Of a DNA stretch of 53,634 bases, positions 17,081-26,440 are shown piece after piece (positions within the stretch are counted from its first letter, which is position 1; each line of letters begins with the position of its first letter). The translations under genes were made by a program, and so were the position numbers. The notes beneath the pieces were generated by a model. It was not told where the DNA came from. It saw nothing but the letters and a program-made list of their open reading frames with translations, and did no database searches. The stretch is from Gemmatimonadota bacterium (GTDB lineage Bacteria > Gemmatimonadota > Gemmatimonadetes > Gemmatimonadales > Gemmatimonadaceae): assembly GCA_003223455.1 (NCBI GenBank), contig QHVE01000048.1, positions 1 through 53,634 of the forward strand, given 5' to 3'.

Positions 17081-17860
17081 GAACAGCGTCGGGTCGTGCA
17101 GCGTGCCCGTGTACGGCCGCAGCCACACCATGCCGTTCCAGGCGTGCGCCAGATACGCATTCACCGCGGCCATCTCGGTCGGCGTGTACTGCGTCTTGTG
17201 GCAGGCGAACTCCTCGCGTCCCGCCACGAGATCCTGCTCCTCGAACGGCACGCGCACCGTGAGCAGCGCCTCGGCCATCCCGGTCACCGTCGGGTTGGCG
17301 CGCGGCGCAGTGCGCAGCCGCTCCGTCGGCAGCGACGCGTACAGCAGGTCGATCGAGGTCGCGTACCGCGGATCGGCCTGCACGACCTGCGACGCGACGT
17401 CGCCGACGAGGCGATGGTCGGGATGCCCCGTGCCGCCCTCGGGCCCGAAGGTGATGATCGCCGCCGGCTTCAGGGAGTCGACGATCGCCGCGATCGCCGA
17501 ACGGAGCTTGCCGAGCGTCTCGAACGACGCGAGGCCGCCGTCGAGGAGCCCGACGATGTGGAGCTGCTTCACGCCGAGCCGGTTGGCGGCGCACGTCGCC
17601 TCCTTGGTGCGCGCCGCGGCGAGCTGCGCGCCGGCGGGAATCTTCGCGTAGTCGCGCGTTCCCTGCGAGCCGTCGGTGGCGATGACGAGATGGGTCTCGC
17701 GTCCCTCACGCGCGAGCCGCGCGAGGAGCGGTCCGATGACTCGCTCGTCGTCAGGGTGCGCGAACACCGCGAGGATGGGGCGCTTGGCTTGTGCGAACGC
17801 GGCGCCGGGAACGAGCGCGGCGAGTGTTGCGGCAATGGAGAGGAGTCGGAGGATGCGCAT
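17072..17860 (-). CDS. Exported PIG-L family deacetylase
   Basis: The 262-residue protein has a signal peptide ending AAFAQ. The zinc site is visible: FAHPDDE near 32-38, a GTRDY segment and the TGHPDHRLVGD motif near 142-152. These are hallmarks of LmbE/PIG-L N-acetylglucosaminyl-type deacetylases, which act on GlcNAc-linked substrates. The signal peptide places this one in the periplasm. The length is typical. A second, Tat-exported member lies at 45,401-46,174. Confidence 0.88.
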   Translation of the reverse strand: MRILRLLSIAATLAALVPGAAFAQAKRPILAVFAHPDDERVIGPLLARLAREGRETHLVIATDGSQGTRDYAKIPAGAQLAAARTKEATCAANRLGVKQLHIVGLLDGGLASFETLGKLRSAIAAIVDSLKPAAIITFGPEGGTGHPDHRLVGDVASQVVQADPRYATSIDLLYASLPTERLRTAPRANPTVTGMAEALLTVRVPFEEQDLVAGREEFACHKTQYTPTEMAAVNAYLAHAWNGMVWLRPYTGTLHDPTLFAK

Positions 17861-18126
17861 GCTGTACTCTGCAATGGTGTCACGCGCGGCGCGAGGGCTT
17901 CAGCTTCATTGTGCCCTGGGCCGAGAGCATTCCACTCATCGTCGCCCTTGCGCTTACACGCAGCGAAGCCGATGCTCGCGACCGAACGCCGCGCACCCAA
18001 CCCCCACTCGAGCACGCAGCGCAGCGATCTCGACCGAATGCGCGCGAGCACTGAGAAGCACCGCGAACTGGTGACACCGCCAAGCGTTCGCCATCTTGGC
18101 GACCTCTCGCGCTAACCCACATTCCA

Positions 18127-18675
18127 ATGGCACGAACACTCCCCGCCGCATACGCGCGCATGCATCCCTCGAACGAGCTCGCTCGGCTCGAGGCACAACT
18201 GCGCACTGCGTTCGAGGGTCCGGCCTGGCACGGCCCCGCCGTCCTCGAGCTGCTGCGCGACGTGACTCCCGTCGAGGCCGCGGCGCGGCCCATCGCTGGC
18301 GCCCACGCCATCTGGGAGCTCGTGCTGCATCTCACCGCATGCTACGACCTCGTGCTGCGCCGACTCCGCGGTGACGGGAGGCAGTTGACCCCGGCTGAGG
18401 ATTGGCCGCCGATGGCGAAGCCCACCGACGCGAACTGGCAGGAGGCCATCGCGGCGCTGCGCGGTCGCAACGAGGCGACGCGCGTCGCGGTGCTGCGCTT
18501 CGATCCGGCGCACCTGGCCGCGCCGCTCGTGCCCGAGCCGCCGTACACCGCGTACGAGCAGCTCATCGGGCTGACGCAGCATGACCTCTATCACGCCGGA
18601 CAGATCGCGCTGCTCAAGCGCGCGATCCGCGGCGTGGGCGCGACTGCCACCGGCTCGATCGAGAAGACCACGTGA
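18127..18675 (+). CDS. DinB family protein
   Basis: The 182-residue protein has the four-helix DinB metalloprotein pattern: IWELVLHLTACYD with the first His near residue 65, and HDLYHAGQIALLK near 155-167 with the two other His ligands. DinB-fold proteins often bind Ni or Zn and many act as thiol-dependent transferases. It is the first gene of a probable operon; its TGA overlaps the GTG of the next gene. The 266 bp upstream, shared with the divergent PIG-L gene, shows no further gene. Confidence 0.88.
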   Translation: MARTLPAAYARMHPSNELARLEAQLRTAFEGPAWHGPAVLELLRDVTPVEAAARPIAGAHAIWELVLHLTACYDLVLRRLRGDGRQLTPAEDWPPMAKPTDANWQEAIAALRGRNEATRVAVLRFDPAHLAAPLVPEPPYTAYEQLIGLTQHDLYHAGQIALLKRAIRGVGATATGSIEKTT

Positions 18676-19397
18676 GCGTCCGCGCCGCGGTGACCCACCG
18701 GCAGTTCGTCGCCGCGCTGAAGGAGCTCGCCGACCCCGACGCCGTCGCCGGCGTCGCGCGCTTCGTCCGCGACGACGCGCGTCCCGACGCGACACGCACC
18801 AAGATGCTCGGCGTCTCGCCCGGCAACGTCTTCCCGGTCGCGAAGCGGTTCGCCGACCTCCCGCTCGGCGACGTCGAGCGTCTCCTCGAGAGCCCGTACT
18901 ACGAGGTGCGCCTCGGCGCCGTCGCGATCATGGACTTCCAGGCCCGCGCGAAGCGCACGTCGCTCGCGCACCGCGAGGCGCTCTACGACCTCTACCTGCG
19001 CCGCCACGACCGGATCGACAACTGGGACCTCGTCGATCGCGCCGCGCCGCACGTGGTCGGAGGCTGGCTGGCCGACAAGCCGCGCGACGTCCTCTACGAG
19101 CTCGCTCGTTCCGCGAGCCCTGACGAGCGCCGCACGGCGATCGTCGCCACCTGGTTCTTCATCCGCGCCGACGACGTCGACGACACCTTCCGCATCGCCG
19201 AGCTGCTCGTCGCCGACGAGCACGACCTCGTGCAGAAGGCAGTCGGGTCGTGGCTGCGCGAGGCGGGGAAGCGAGACCAGCCGCGGCTCGTTCGCTTCCT
19301 GCGGAAGCACGCGCGGGCGATGCCGCGCACGATGCTGCGCTCCGCGACCGAGAAGCTCCCACCAGCCGTGCGCGCGAAGCTCATGCAGACCTCCTGA
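18672..19397 (+). CDS. AlkD-like DNA alkylation repair protein
   Basis: The 241-residue all-helical protein fits the DNA_alkylation (AlkD/AlkC) HEAT-repeat family. The segment DNWDLVDRAAPHVVG near 116-130 supplies the Trp and Asp expected at the lesion site, and a second Trp occurs in AIVATWFFIR near 156-165. AlkD excises positively charged alkylated bases such as N3- and N7-alkylpurines. The GTG start overlaps the DinB stop by 4 bp, and the next gene starts on the base after its own stop. Confidence 0.85.
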   Translation: MSVRAAVTHRQFVAALKELADPDAVAGVARFVRDDARPDATRTKMLGVSPGNVFPVAKRFADLPLGDVERLLESPYYEVRLGAVAIMDFQARAKRTSLAHREALYDLYLRRHDRIDNWDLVDRAAPHVVGGWLADKPRDVLYELARSASPDERRTAIVATWFFIRADDVDDTFRIAELLVADEHDLVQKAVGSWLREAGKRDQPRLVRFLRKHARAMPRTMLRSATEKLPPAVRAKLMQTS

Positions 19398-19979
19398 ATG
19401 AAGACGCAGTACTACACCGCGTGCAGCCTCGACGGATTCATCGCCGCCGCCGGCGATTCGCTCGATTGGCTGTTCTCACTCGGCAACCCCGCCGACACGT
19501 CCTACCCGGCGTTCATCGAGGACGTCGGCGCGCTGGCGATGGGATCGGCGACGTACGAGTGGATGCTGAAGCACGTGATCGCACCCGACGCCGATCACCC
19601 GGAGCCGTGGCCCTACCAGCAGCCGACGTGGGTGTTCACCACGCGCACGCTGCCCGGCATCCCCGGCGCCGATATCCGCTTCGCGCGCGGCGACGTGCGC
19701 CCGGTGCACGCGGCGATGGTCGACGCCGCGAACGGGAAGAACGTCTGGCTGGTCGGCGGCGGCGATCTCGTCGGCCAGTTCCACGACCACGGCCTGCTCG
19801 ACGAGCTGTTCGTGCAATTCGGGTCGGTCACCCTCGGCGCGGGGAAGCCGCTCCTCCCGCGCGCGATCGTCGACCCGCCACTCAAGCTGCTCTCCGCCCG
19901 CGCGATGGGGGCTGGATTCGCCGAGCTGCATTACGAGGTGCAGCGAGATGGCGACAGTAGTCGCGCCGGCACCACATGA
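19398..19979 (+). CDS. Dihydrofolate reductase / RibD C-terminal family protein
   Basis: The 193-residue protein shows YYTACSLDGFIAAAGDSLDWL at the N-terminus, MGSATYEWML near 50-59 and the NADPH loop LVGGGDLVGQF near 115-125. It is related in fold but clearly different in sequence from the copies at 7,517 and 46,329. The start abuts the AlkD-like stop, indicating translational coupling. The substrate is unknown. Confidence 0.85.
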   Translation: MKTQYYTACSLDGFIAAAGDSLDWLFSLGNPADTSYPAFIEDVGALAMGSATYEWMLKHVIAPDADHPEPWPYQQPTWVFTTRTLPGIPGADIRFARGDVRPVHAAMVDAANGKNVWLVGGGDLVGQFHDHGLLDELFVQFGSVTLGAGKPLLPRAIVDPPLKLLSARAMGAGFAELHYEVQRDGDSSRAGTT

Positions 19980-20054
19980 GCCGCGGGGAGCCCCCCGGGT
20001 AGCGCCCCAATCGTGGCCGTTTTGCCGGCCTCATCCTTGCCCCGCCCCCCCACC

Positions 20055-21665
20055 ATGACTACAGCGCGCGACGACGTCGCCTCTGAGCTGATCGCCTTCG
20101 CGCGCTTCCTTGGCGGGCTGCCGACGCTCGTGCGGCGGCGCATGTCCGTGCGCGAGGCGCTGGCGATCGTGCAGGAGCGGATGCGCAACCGCGAGCGCAA
20201 CTTCCTCACGGTGCTCGAGCGCGGCGTCTACGCCAATCCGCGCAGCCCCTATCGTGCATTGCTCGACGCCGTCGGATGCACCCCGGACGACGTGCGGGAA
20301 CTGCTGGCGCGCGAGGGTCTGGACGGCGCGCTGCTTCACCTGCGCCGCGCCGGCGTCTATGTCAGCTTCGAGGAGTTCAAGGGAACGAAGCCGATCGTCC
20401 GCGGGAGCCTCACGCTCGACACGACGCCGAGCGACTTCGACAACCCCACCGCCTCGCGCTTCTACTCCACGACCACCGGCGGCAGCACCGGCGCCGGCCG
20501 TCGCGTGCAGCTCGACCTCGAGCACCTCGAGGCGCTGCTACCGGGCCGGATCATGGTCCGCCACGTGCAGGGGATCACGGGGATTCCGCACGCCTCCTGG
20601 TCGGACCTGCCGCCGGGCGGAGGGCTCAAGGGGGTGTTGCTGCAGGCTGCCGCCGGCGAGGACGCCACGCACTGGTTCTCCGCGCGCCCGCTGCGCGGGC
20701 CGGACATGCCGCTGCGCTTCCGCATGGCGACGCATGCCGCGATCGTCGTGGCGCGCGCGGCGGGGGCGAAGGTGACGTGGCCGACCTACGTGCCGTTCGA
20801 GGAAGCCGTCACGCTCGCGCGCTGGGCGAATGAGCAGGTCGAGCGCCACGGTGCGTGCACGATCCACTCGTCGGTGAGCCGGATCATGCGCATCGCCATC
20901 GCGGCGAAGTCCGAGGGGATCGATCTCACGGGCACCGTGCTGCGCGGCGGCGGCGAGCCACCGACGTCAGCCAAGGTTGCGCAGATCACGAGCAGCGGCG
21001 GGACGTTCCGGTCGAGCTACGCGTTCAGCGAGGTCGGCACGGTGGGCTCGTCGTGTCTGAACGCCGACGGCCCGAACGACCAGCATTTCATGGAAGACCA
21101 CCTGGCGATGATCCAGGCGTCGCGTCCCGTGCCCGGATTTGCGATCGAGGTTCCCGCGTTCTGCTACACGAGCCTGCTCACCAGCGCGCCGAAGCTCCTG
21201 CTCAACGTCGAGTCGGACGACTACGGCACCGTCGACCAGCGTCCCTGCGGCTGTACCTGGGAGAAGCTCGGCTTCCGCACGCACCTCCGCGACATCCGCA
21301 GCTTTCGCAAGCTCACGGGCGAGGGGGTCACGCTCGTCGGGAGCGACATGGAGCGCATTCTCGACGAGCTGCTTCCGGCGCGCTACGGCGGCTCCGCGCT
21401 CGACTATCAGTTCGCCGAGGAAGAGGACGCGAGCGGATTCACGCGTCTGACGCTGCGCGTCGCGCCGAGTGTCGCGCTGCCCGCCGAGTCCGAGGTGGTG
21501 GACTTCGTCCTCAATGCGTTGGACAGGGCCGGCGGTGGCGCGTCGGTCGCGCAGTCGCTGTGGCGGAAGGCGGGGACGGTGCGCCTGCGCCGCGAGCAGC
21601 CGACGATGACGCAGCGCGGCAAGATGATGCCGCTCGACCTCCGCGCCCGGGTCTCGGTCTCGTGA
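20055..21665 (+). CDS. PaaK-like adenylate-forming enzyme (ANL superfamily) leading a transport operon
   Basis: ANL enzymes activate carboxylates with ATP to acyl-adenylates and usually pass them to CoA or a carrier. In this 536-residue protein the P-loop motif is STTTGGSTGAGRRV near 138-151, the aromatic A5-like motif is YAFSEVGTVGSS near 322-333, and a late Lys sits in RGKMMPLDLR at the C-terminus, where the A10 lysine belongs. A CGC pair lies near residue 398. The layout resembles phenylacetate-CoA ligase and acyl-protein synthetase proteins, but the sequence looks divergent and the substrate cannot be read. The start at 20,055 is preferred over 20,013 because the extra residues are low-complexity. 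Its stop overlaps the next gene by 4 bp. Confidence 0.75.
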   Translation: MTTARDDVASELIAFARFLGGLPTLVRRRMSVREALAIVQERMRNRERNFLTVLERGVYANPRSPYRALLDAVGCTPDDVRELLAREGLDGALLHLRRAGVYVSFEEFKGTKPIVRGSLTLDTTPSDFDNPTASRFYSTTTGGSTGAGRRVQLDLEHLEALLPGRIMVRHVQGITGIPHASWSDLPPGGGLKGVLLQAAAGEDATHWFSARPLRGPDMPLRFRMATHAAIVVARAAGAKVTWPTYVPFEEAVTLARWANEQVERHGACTIHSSVSRIMRIAIAAKSEGIDLTGTVLRGGGEPPTSAKVAQITSSGGTFRSSYAFSEVGTVGSSCLNADGPNDQHFMEDHLAMIQASRPVPGFAIEVPAFCYTSLLTSAPKLLLNVESDDYGTVDQRPCGCTWEKLGFRTHLRDIRSFRKLTGEGVTLVGSDMERILDELLPARYGGSALDYQFAEEEDASGFTRLTLRVAPSVALPAESEVVDFVLNALDRAGGGASVAQSLWRKAGTVRLRREQPTMTQRGKMMPLDLRARVSVS

Positions 21666-22657
21666 CGCGCCGCTCGCTGCTCTGCTGCGCACTGCTCGCG
21701 ACGCTGGCCGCGTGCAGTCGCGCCGACGCGCCGGCCGCCGACGCAGCCGCCGCTCCGCGCAAGGTGCGCGTGGCATTCAGCCCGCACCTGAGCTGGGCCC
21801 CGATCATGGTCGCGCAGTCCGAAGGCTTCTTCAAAGCCGAAGGGCTCGACGTGGAGCTCGTGCCGGCGCTGAGACCCGAGGAGTCTCTCACGGCGCTCGT
21901 CACCGGCGACATCGACGTACGCCCCGGGCCGATCAACGCGGGATTCCTGTCGGCCGTCGCCAAGGGCGCGAAGATGCGCATCACGGGGGGCCAGGGTGAG
22001 CTCGCGCCCGGCGCCTGCACGTACTACGCGATCGTCCTGCGGCCCGGCTTCGAGCCGTCGCCCGCGACGCCGATCAGGAAGATGCGCATGAGCCAGGACG
22101 GCATGACGCGCTACGTCGTCAGCCGCATGCTCGCGCCGCACGGAGTGGACGTGAAGTCCATCGAGACGGTTCGGATCCCGGAGCCGGTAATGGCGATGTC
22201 GCTCGAGCGCGGTTCGCTCGACGCGGTCGCGGTCTCGGAGCCGGCGCTCACACGCACGGCGAAGGTCGGTCGCGTGTGGATCAAGGCGCAAGACATCGTG
22301 CCCGGCTTCCAGTGGGCGGTCGTCACCTTCGGCGATCGGCTGCTCAACAAGGAACCGGAGACGGGCCGTCGCTTCATGCGTGCCTACAACCGCGGCGTCG
22401 CGCAGTACAGCGAAGGGAAGACCGCCCGCAACGTCGCGATCATCGCGAAGGGCACCGGCGAATCGGAGGCCCTCACGCGCGAGGCGTGCTGGCCGGCGTT
22501 CCGCGCCGGATCGGGGATCGACTGGGAGAGCATCGCACAGTTCCAACGCTGGGCCAACGCCGAAGGATTGATGGAGGTCACGCTCACACGCGATCAGGTG
22601 TGGGACTCGACGTTCGTGACCGCGAGCGCCGCTCGCCCAACACCACCAACGCAATGA
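21662..22657 (+). CDS. Lipoprotein ABC substrate-binding protein (SsuA/TauA/NMT1-like)
   Basis: The GTG at 21,662 overlaps the previous stop as GTGA. The signal ends in a lipobox LAAC (Cys18). The mature protein has the family look: VRVAFSPHLSWAPIMVAQSEG, FFKAEGLDVELVP and ALVTGDIDVRPGPINAGFL. This fold binds sulfonates, taurine, nitrate, pyrimidine precursors or aromatic acids for SsuABC-type importers. Its operon holds the matching ATPase and permease plus a TonB-dependent receptor, so it likely captures a ligand delivered across the outer membrane. Length 331. Confidence 0.88.
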   Translation: MTRRSLLCCALLATLAACSRADAPAADAAAAPRKVRVAFSPHLSWAPIMVAQSEGFFKAEGLDVELVPALRPEESLTALVTGDIDVRPGPINAGFLSAVAKGAKMRITGGQGELAPGACTYYAIVLRPGFEPSPATPIRKMRMSQDGMTRYVVSRMLAPHGVDVKSIETVRIPEPVMAMSLERGSLDAVAVSEPALTRTAKVGRVWIKAQDIVPGFQWAVVTFGDRLLNKEPETGRRFMRAYNRGVAQYSEGKTARNVAIIAKGTGESEALTREACWPAFRAGSGIDWESIAQFQRWANAEGLMEVTLTRDQVWDSTFVTASAARPTPPTQ

Positions 22658-24777
22658 CATCACACGCACCCATCGCGCAGCGACGCACGCGCATCGCCGC
22701 GGCTGTCTTTCTCGCGCTCATCCCCGGCACGCTCGCGGCGCAGGAGCGCACGGACTCGACGCAGGCGCCCGCCACGTCGCTCGACGCCGTGGTCGTGTCG
22801 GCCACCCGCACCGAGCAGTCGCTCAAGACGCTGCCGACGCACGTGGTCGTGCTCGACGCGACCAGGCTCACCGCCTCCGCGGCGCAGACGGTGCCCGATC
22901 TGCTGCGCAGTATTCCCGGCTTCACCACGCGCGACTTCCAATCGGGGATCGTCGCGAGCCCCAGTCAGTCGATCGTGTCGTTCCGAGGGCTCGGCGGCTC
23001 GTCGGCCGGCCGTGCGCTGGTGCTGCTCGACGGCATCCCCGCGGGCGATCCCTTCTCGGGATGGCTCGACTGGGGGCGCATCCCGCTGCTGATGTTGCAA
23101 TCGGCCGAAGTGGTGCGCGGCGGCGCTTCGACGGTGTGGGGGAGCCGCTCGCTGGGTGGCGTGATCAACCTCCGCACGGTCGCTCCGCGGCGCGATGGCG
23201 CGCAGCTGATGATCGAGGGAGGAAGCCTCGGCACGTACCACGGCACCGGCGTGGCGAGCGTTCACCAGGGTGGCATCTCCGCCTCGCTCGGCGGCGACTT
23301 CTGGAACACCGACGGGTTCGTGATCACGAAGGCCGAGCAGGCCGGCTCCGTCGACCTTCCGCACGCGACGACGAACCGCGCGGTGTCCGGGAAGCTGACG
23401 TGGGACAAGAGCCCGGCGCTGCAGCTGTGGGCCGCGGGGGGCACGTTCACCGGCGGCGAGCGTCCGCTTCACACGGAGGGCTACCAGGCGTTCGACGAGG
23501 GCCGCGGCGGGCTGCGCTGGCTCGCGCCGAACGGCGGCGTCGCCACGGTCGCGCTGTTCGCCAACCACCGCACCGCCGCCATCAAGAGCTACACGGTCAA
23601 CGCGACGCGATCGTCGCAGGTGCCGCTGCGCATCAGTAACTCGCCTGCCCGCTCCGTCGGGCTCTCGACGCAGTGGACGCAGATGTTCTTCGAGCACCAC
23701 GAGCTGAGCGCGGGCGCCGATCTCACGTCGGCCGAAGGATCGCTCTCCGAACGCTTCACCTACGTGGGCGACAGCCCGACGCGCGACCGCATCATGGGCG
23801 GTGCGCAGCGGATCGCCGGCGTGTTCATCCAGGACGCGGCGTCGCTCGGCGCCGGCGTGCATGTCGTGGCCAGCCTGCGCAAGGACGGCGTGTGGAACTC
23901 GGACGCCACGCGCACGCTGCGCGCTCTCGACTCTGGTACCGTGCTGGCGGACTCCAGCTTCAGTGACCGTACCAACTCGCAGCTCACCTATTCGCTCGGC
24001 ATGCAGTGGCAGGCAACACCGTGGATGGGTTGGCGCACGAGCACGTACAACGCGTTCCGCGCGCCGAGCATGTACGAGCTGTACTACGCACGCATCTCGA
24101 GCCGCGGCACGATGACGGAAGGCAACGCGACGCTCGATGCCGAGCGGCTGAAGGGGATCGAGCTCGGTCTCGACCTGACGCCCACCTCATCGCTGCTCGG
24201 GCGCTTCACGGTATATCGCAACCGCGTCGCGTCGCCGATCATGGACGTCACGGTTGGCACGGCGGGCACGCAGGCGCAGGTGATCGCTCCGTGCGGCTTG
24301 ATGCCGGCGCGCCAGACGTGCGCCCAGCGCCGGAACGTCCCCGGTCTCCTCAGCACCGGCGTGGAGTCTCAGCTCGAGTGGCATCCGTCGGCAATGTGGA
24401 CCCTGGGCGGCGGCTACGCGTTCAGCCCGACGAAAGTGATCGCGCCCGGCCAGCCGGTGGACGGGAACCGGGCGATCCGCGCGGCGCTCCATACCGTGAC
24501 CACGAGCGTGGCGTTCGACGCGCCGCGCTGGGTGTCGGTGGCGGTCGAGGGGCGACACGTCGGCCCGCGCTACGACGACGACCTCAACAAGGTGCAGCTC
24601 GACGGCTTCTGGCTCGTCGGCGCGCGCGTGAATCGCGCCATCGGCTACGGGCTCACCACGTACCTCAAGGTGGACAACCTGCTGGACGAGAAGTTCGAGA
24701 TCGCGCGCACCAGCGCCGGCCTCGCCGACATGGGGGCGCCGCGCTGGATCACCGCGGGGGTGCGCGCCGCGTGGTGA
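22654..24777 (+). CDS. TonB-dependent outer-membrane receptor
   Basis: The ATG overlaps the previous stop as ATGA. The 707-residue product has a signal peptide ending LAAQ, a TonB-box-like DAVVVSATRTEQS near 43-55, a plug domain near 60-165 (VPDLLRSIPGFTTRD, IVSFRGLGG, VVRGGASTVWGSRSLGGVINLRT) and a beta-barrel of alternating strands. The barrel ends with YLKVDNLLDEKFEIAR and a final aromatic strand. Size and layout match vitamin- and siderophore-type receptors. It is embedded between the SBP and ATPase genes, linking outer- and inner-membrane import of one ligand. Confidence 0.93.
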   Translation: MTSHAPIAQRRTRIAAAVFLALIPGTLAAQERTDSTQAPATSLDAVVVSATRTEQSLKTLPTHVVVLDATRLTASAAQTVPDLLRSIPGFTTRDFQSGIVASPSQSIVSFRGLGGSSAGRALVLLDGIPAGDPFSGWLDWGRIPLLMLQSAEVVRGGASTVWGSRSLGGVINLRTVAPRRDGAQLMIEGGSLGTYHGTGVASVHQGGISASLGGDFWNTDGFVITKAEQAGSVDLPHATTNRAVSGKLTWDKSPALQLWAAGGTFTGGERPLHTEGYQAFDEGRGGLRWLAPNGGVATVALFANHRTAAIKSYTVNATRSSQVPLRISNSPARSVGLSTQWTQMFFEHHELSAGADLTSAEGSLSERFTYVGDSPTRDRIMGGAQRIAGVFIQDAASLGAGVHVVASLRKDGVWNSDATRTLRALDSGTVLADSSFSDRTNSQLTYSLGMQWQATPWMGWRTSTYNAFRAPSMYELYYARISSRGTMTEGNATLDAERLKGIELGLDLTPTSSLLGRFTVYRNRVASPIMDVTVGTAGTQAQVIAPCGLMPARQTCAQRRNVPGLLSTGVESQLEWHPSAMWTLGGGYAFSPTKVIAPGQPVDGNRAIRAALHTVTTSVAFDAPRWVSVAVEGRHVGPRYDDDLNKVQLDGFWLVGARVNRAIGYGLTTYLKVDNLLDEKFEIARTSAGLADMGAPRWITAGVRAAW

Positions 24778-24781
24778 GCAG

Positions 24782-25603
24782 ATGATCGTCCGTCCCGCCG
24801 CCGGAGCGGCCGCGCTATACTCCCCGCGAGTGCGCGCGCGACATTTCCGGTGTGATCACCTCGGCCACACGTTCGCCGGCGACCGCGGTCACGTGATGGC
24901 GCTGGACGACATCTCCCTCGATGTGGACGTCAACGAGTTCGTGTGCATCGTCGGGCCGAGCGGCTGCGGCAAGTCGACGCTGCTGCGCATCGTTGCCGGC
25001 CTCGAGTCGCCGACCGTCGGACGCGTGGAGTTCGAGGGCGAGGAGATCGGACATCGGGTGCGGGGCGGCCTGGTGGTGCAGGAGCACGGCACCTTCCCGT
25101 GGCTGTCGGCGGTGGACAACGTCGCCTTCGGCCTCAAGCTGGAGGGCGTGCCGGTGCCCGAGCGCCGAGCGCGTGCGATGGAGTACCTCGAGCGAGTCGG
25201 GCTCTCCGCGTTCGCGCAGCATTACCCGCACGAGCTGTCCGTCGGGATGAGACAGCGGGTGGGGATCGGACGCGCGATGGTGGTGAACACGCCGCTGCTG
25301 CTGATGGACGAGCCGTTCGGCGCGCTCGACGCGCAGACGCGCCGCCGCATGCAGAGCGAGCTGCTCGGCATCTGGGCCGCCGATCGGCGCACCGTCCTGT
25401 TCGTGACGCACGACATCGAAGAAGCCGTGCTCCTCGGCGACCGCGTGATCGTCATGTCCGGGCGGCCGGGGCACATCCTCGCGAACATCCCAGTGCCATG
25501 CGCGCGGCCGCGGAACATCCGCCACCTCGGTGACGAGGCACGCGCCATCGTCGACGACGTGTGGCGGCTGCTGGACGCGCCGTCGGGTCGGATCTCACCA
25601 TGA
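24782..25603 (+). CDS. ABC importer ATPase (SsuB/TauB family)
   Basis: The 273-residue protein carries Walker A GPSGCGKST near 58-66, Q-loop VVQEHGTFPW near 99-108, signature LSVGMRQRVGIGRAM near 149-163, Walker B LLLMDEP near 173-179 and H-loop VTHD near 208. The close Q-loop and the LSxGMxQR signature fit the nitrate/sulfonate/taurine ATPase family. It starts 4 bp after the receptor stop; its first 20 residues are poorly conserved in style, and a later GTG is possible. It partners with the next gene. Confidence 0.9.
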   Translation: MIVRPAAGAAALYSPRVRARHFRCDHLGHTFAGDRGHVMALDDISLDVDVNEFVCIVGPSGCGKSTLLRIVAGLESPTVGRVEFEGEEIGHRVRGGLVVQEHGTFPWLSAVDNVAFGLKLEGVPVPERRARAMEYLERVGLSAFAQHYPHELSVGMRQRVGIGRAMVVNTPLLLMDEPFGALDAQTRRRMQSELLGIWAADRRTVLFVTHDIEEAVLLGDRVIVMSGRPGHILANIPVPCARPRNIRHLGDEARAIVDDVWRLLDAPSGRISP

Positions 25604-26418
25604 GTAAGCCGACGTCCGGAACCGGGCAGCCCGCGGTACCCGCAGCGGTGCCGACGCGCTGGTCGGCGCGCTTCTTCCTCGTCTGGATCGCGATACTCGC
25701 CGGCCTCGAGCTGTTCGTGCAGTCGGGAGCGGAGAAGAGCTTCTTCCTCCCCGCGCCCTCGTCGGTCGCGGTGTCGCTCGGCCAGATGATCGCCGACGGC
25801 ACGCTCGCGCCGCACCTCACCGCGACGCTGACCCGCATCGTGCTCGGGCTTCTCGTCGGTGCGGGGCTCGGCGTGCTGCTCGGGCTCGCGATGGGCACGT
25901 CGCGGCGACTGCGCCGCGTCATCGATCCCCTCGTCGCGGCGATTCATCCCGTACCACGCCTCGCATTCTTTCCTCTGTTGATCGTCGTGCTCGGCGTCGG
26001 TGAGACGTCCAAGCTCGCCGCGGTGTCGATGGGCGCGTTCTTCCCGATGCTGCTCAACACGGTCGCGGGCGTGCGCGGGATGAACCCCGTCCACCTCGAG
26101 CTGGCGCGCAACTACGGCGCGACTCGCCGGCAGATGTTCCTCCACGTGCTGCTGCCGGGCAGCATGCCGTTGATGCTCACAGGACTTCGCCTGTCGGCGA
26201 ACGTCGCGTTCCATTCCACCATCGGCGTGGAGATGGTCGGGTCGCGACTCGGCATCGGCTCGCTGCTGTGGCTCTCGTGGCAGACGTTCCGCATCGATCA
26301 CCTCTACGCGATCCTCGTCATCATCGCCGCGATCGGCATCGGGCTGGCGTCGCTGATCCGCTGGGTGACGCAGCGGAGCGCGCCATGGATGACGGACACC
26401 ACACCGTCCGCCGCTTGA
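25600..26418 (+). CDS. ABC importer permease (SsuC/TauC family)
   Basis: The ATG overlaps the ATPase stop as ATGA. The 272-residue protein has about six helices and the inner-membrane permease motif ELARNYGATRRQMFLHVLLPGSMP, here near 166-189, which docks to the ATPase (EAA-type loop). HPVPRLAFFPLLIVVLGVGE near 114-133 is typical of SsuC/TauC permeases. It forms one transporter with the neighbouring ATPase and SBP. Confidence 0.9.
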   Translation: MSKPTSGTGQPAVPAAVPTRWSARFFLVWIAILAGLELFVQSGAEKSFFLPAPSSVAVSLGQMIADGTLAPHLTATLTRIVLGLLVGAGLGVLLGLAMGTSRRLRRVIDPLVAAIHPVPRLAFFPLLIVVLGVGETSKLAAVSMGAFFPMLLNTVAGVRGMNPVHLELARNYGATRRQMFLHVLLPGSMPLMLTGLRLSANVAFHSTIGVEMVGSRLGIGSLLWLSWQTFRIDHLYAILVIIAAIGIGLASLIRWVTQRSAPWMTDTTPSAA

Positions 26419-26440
26419 GCTTGCGGAGCATGAGGCGCGC

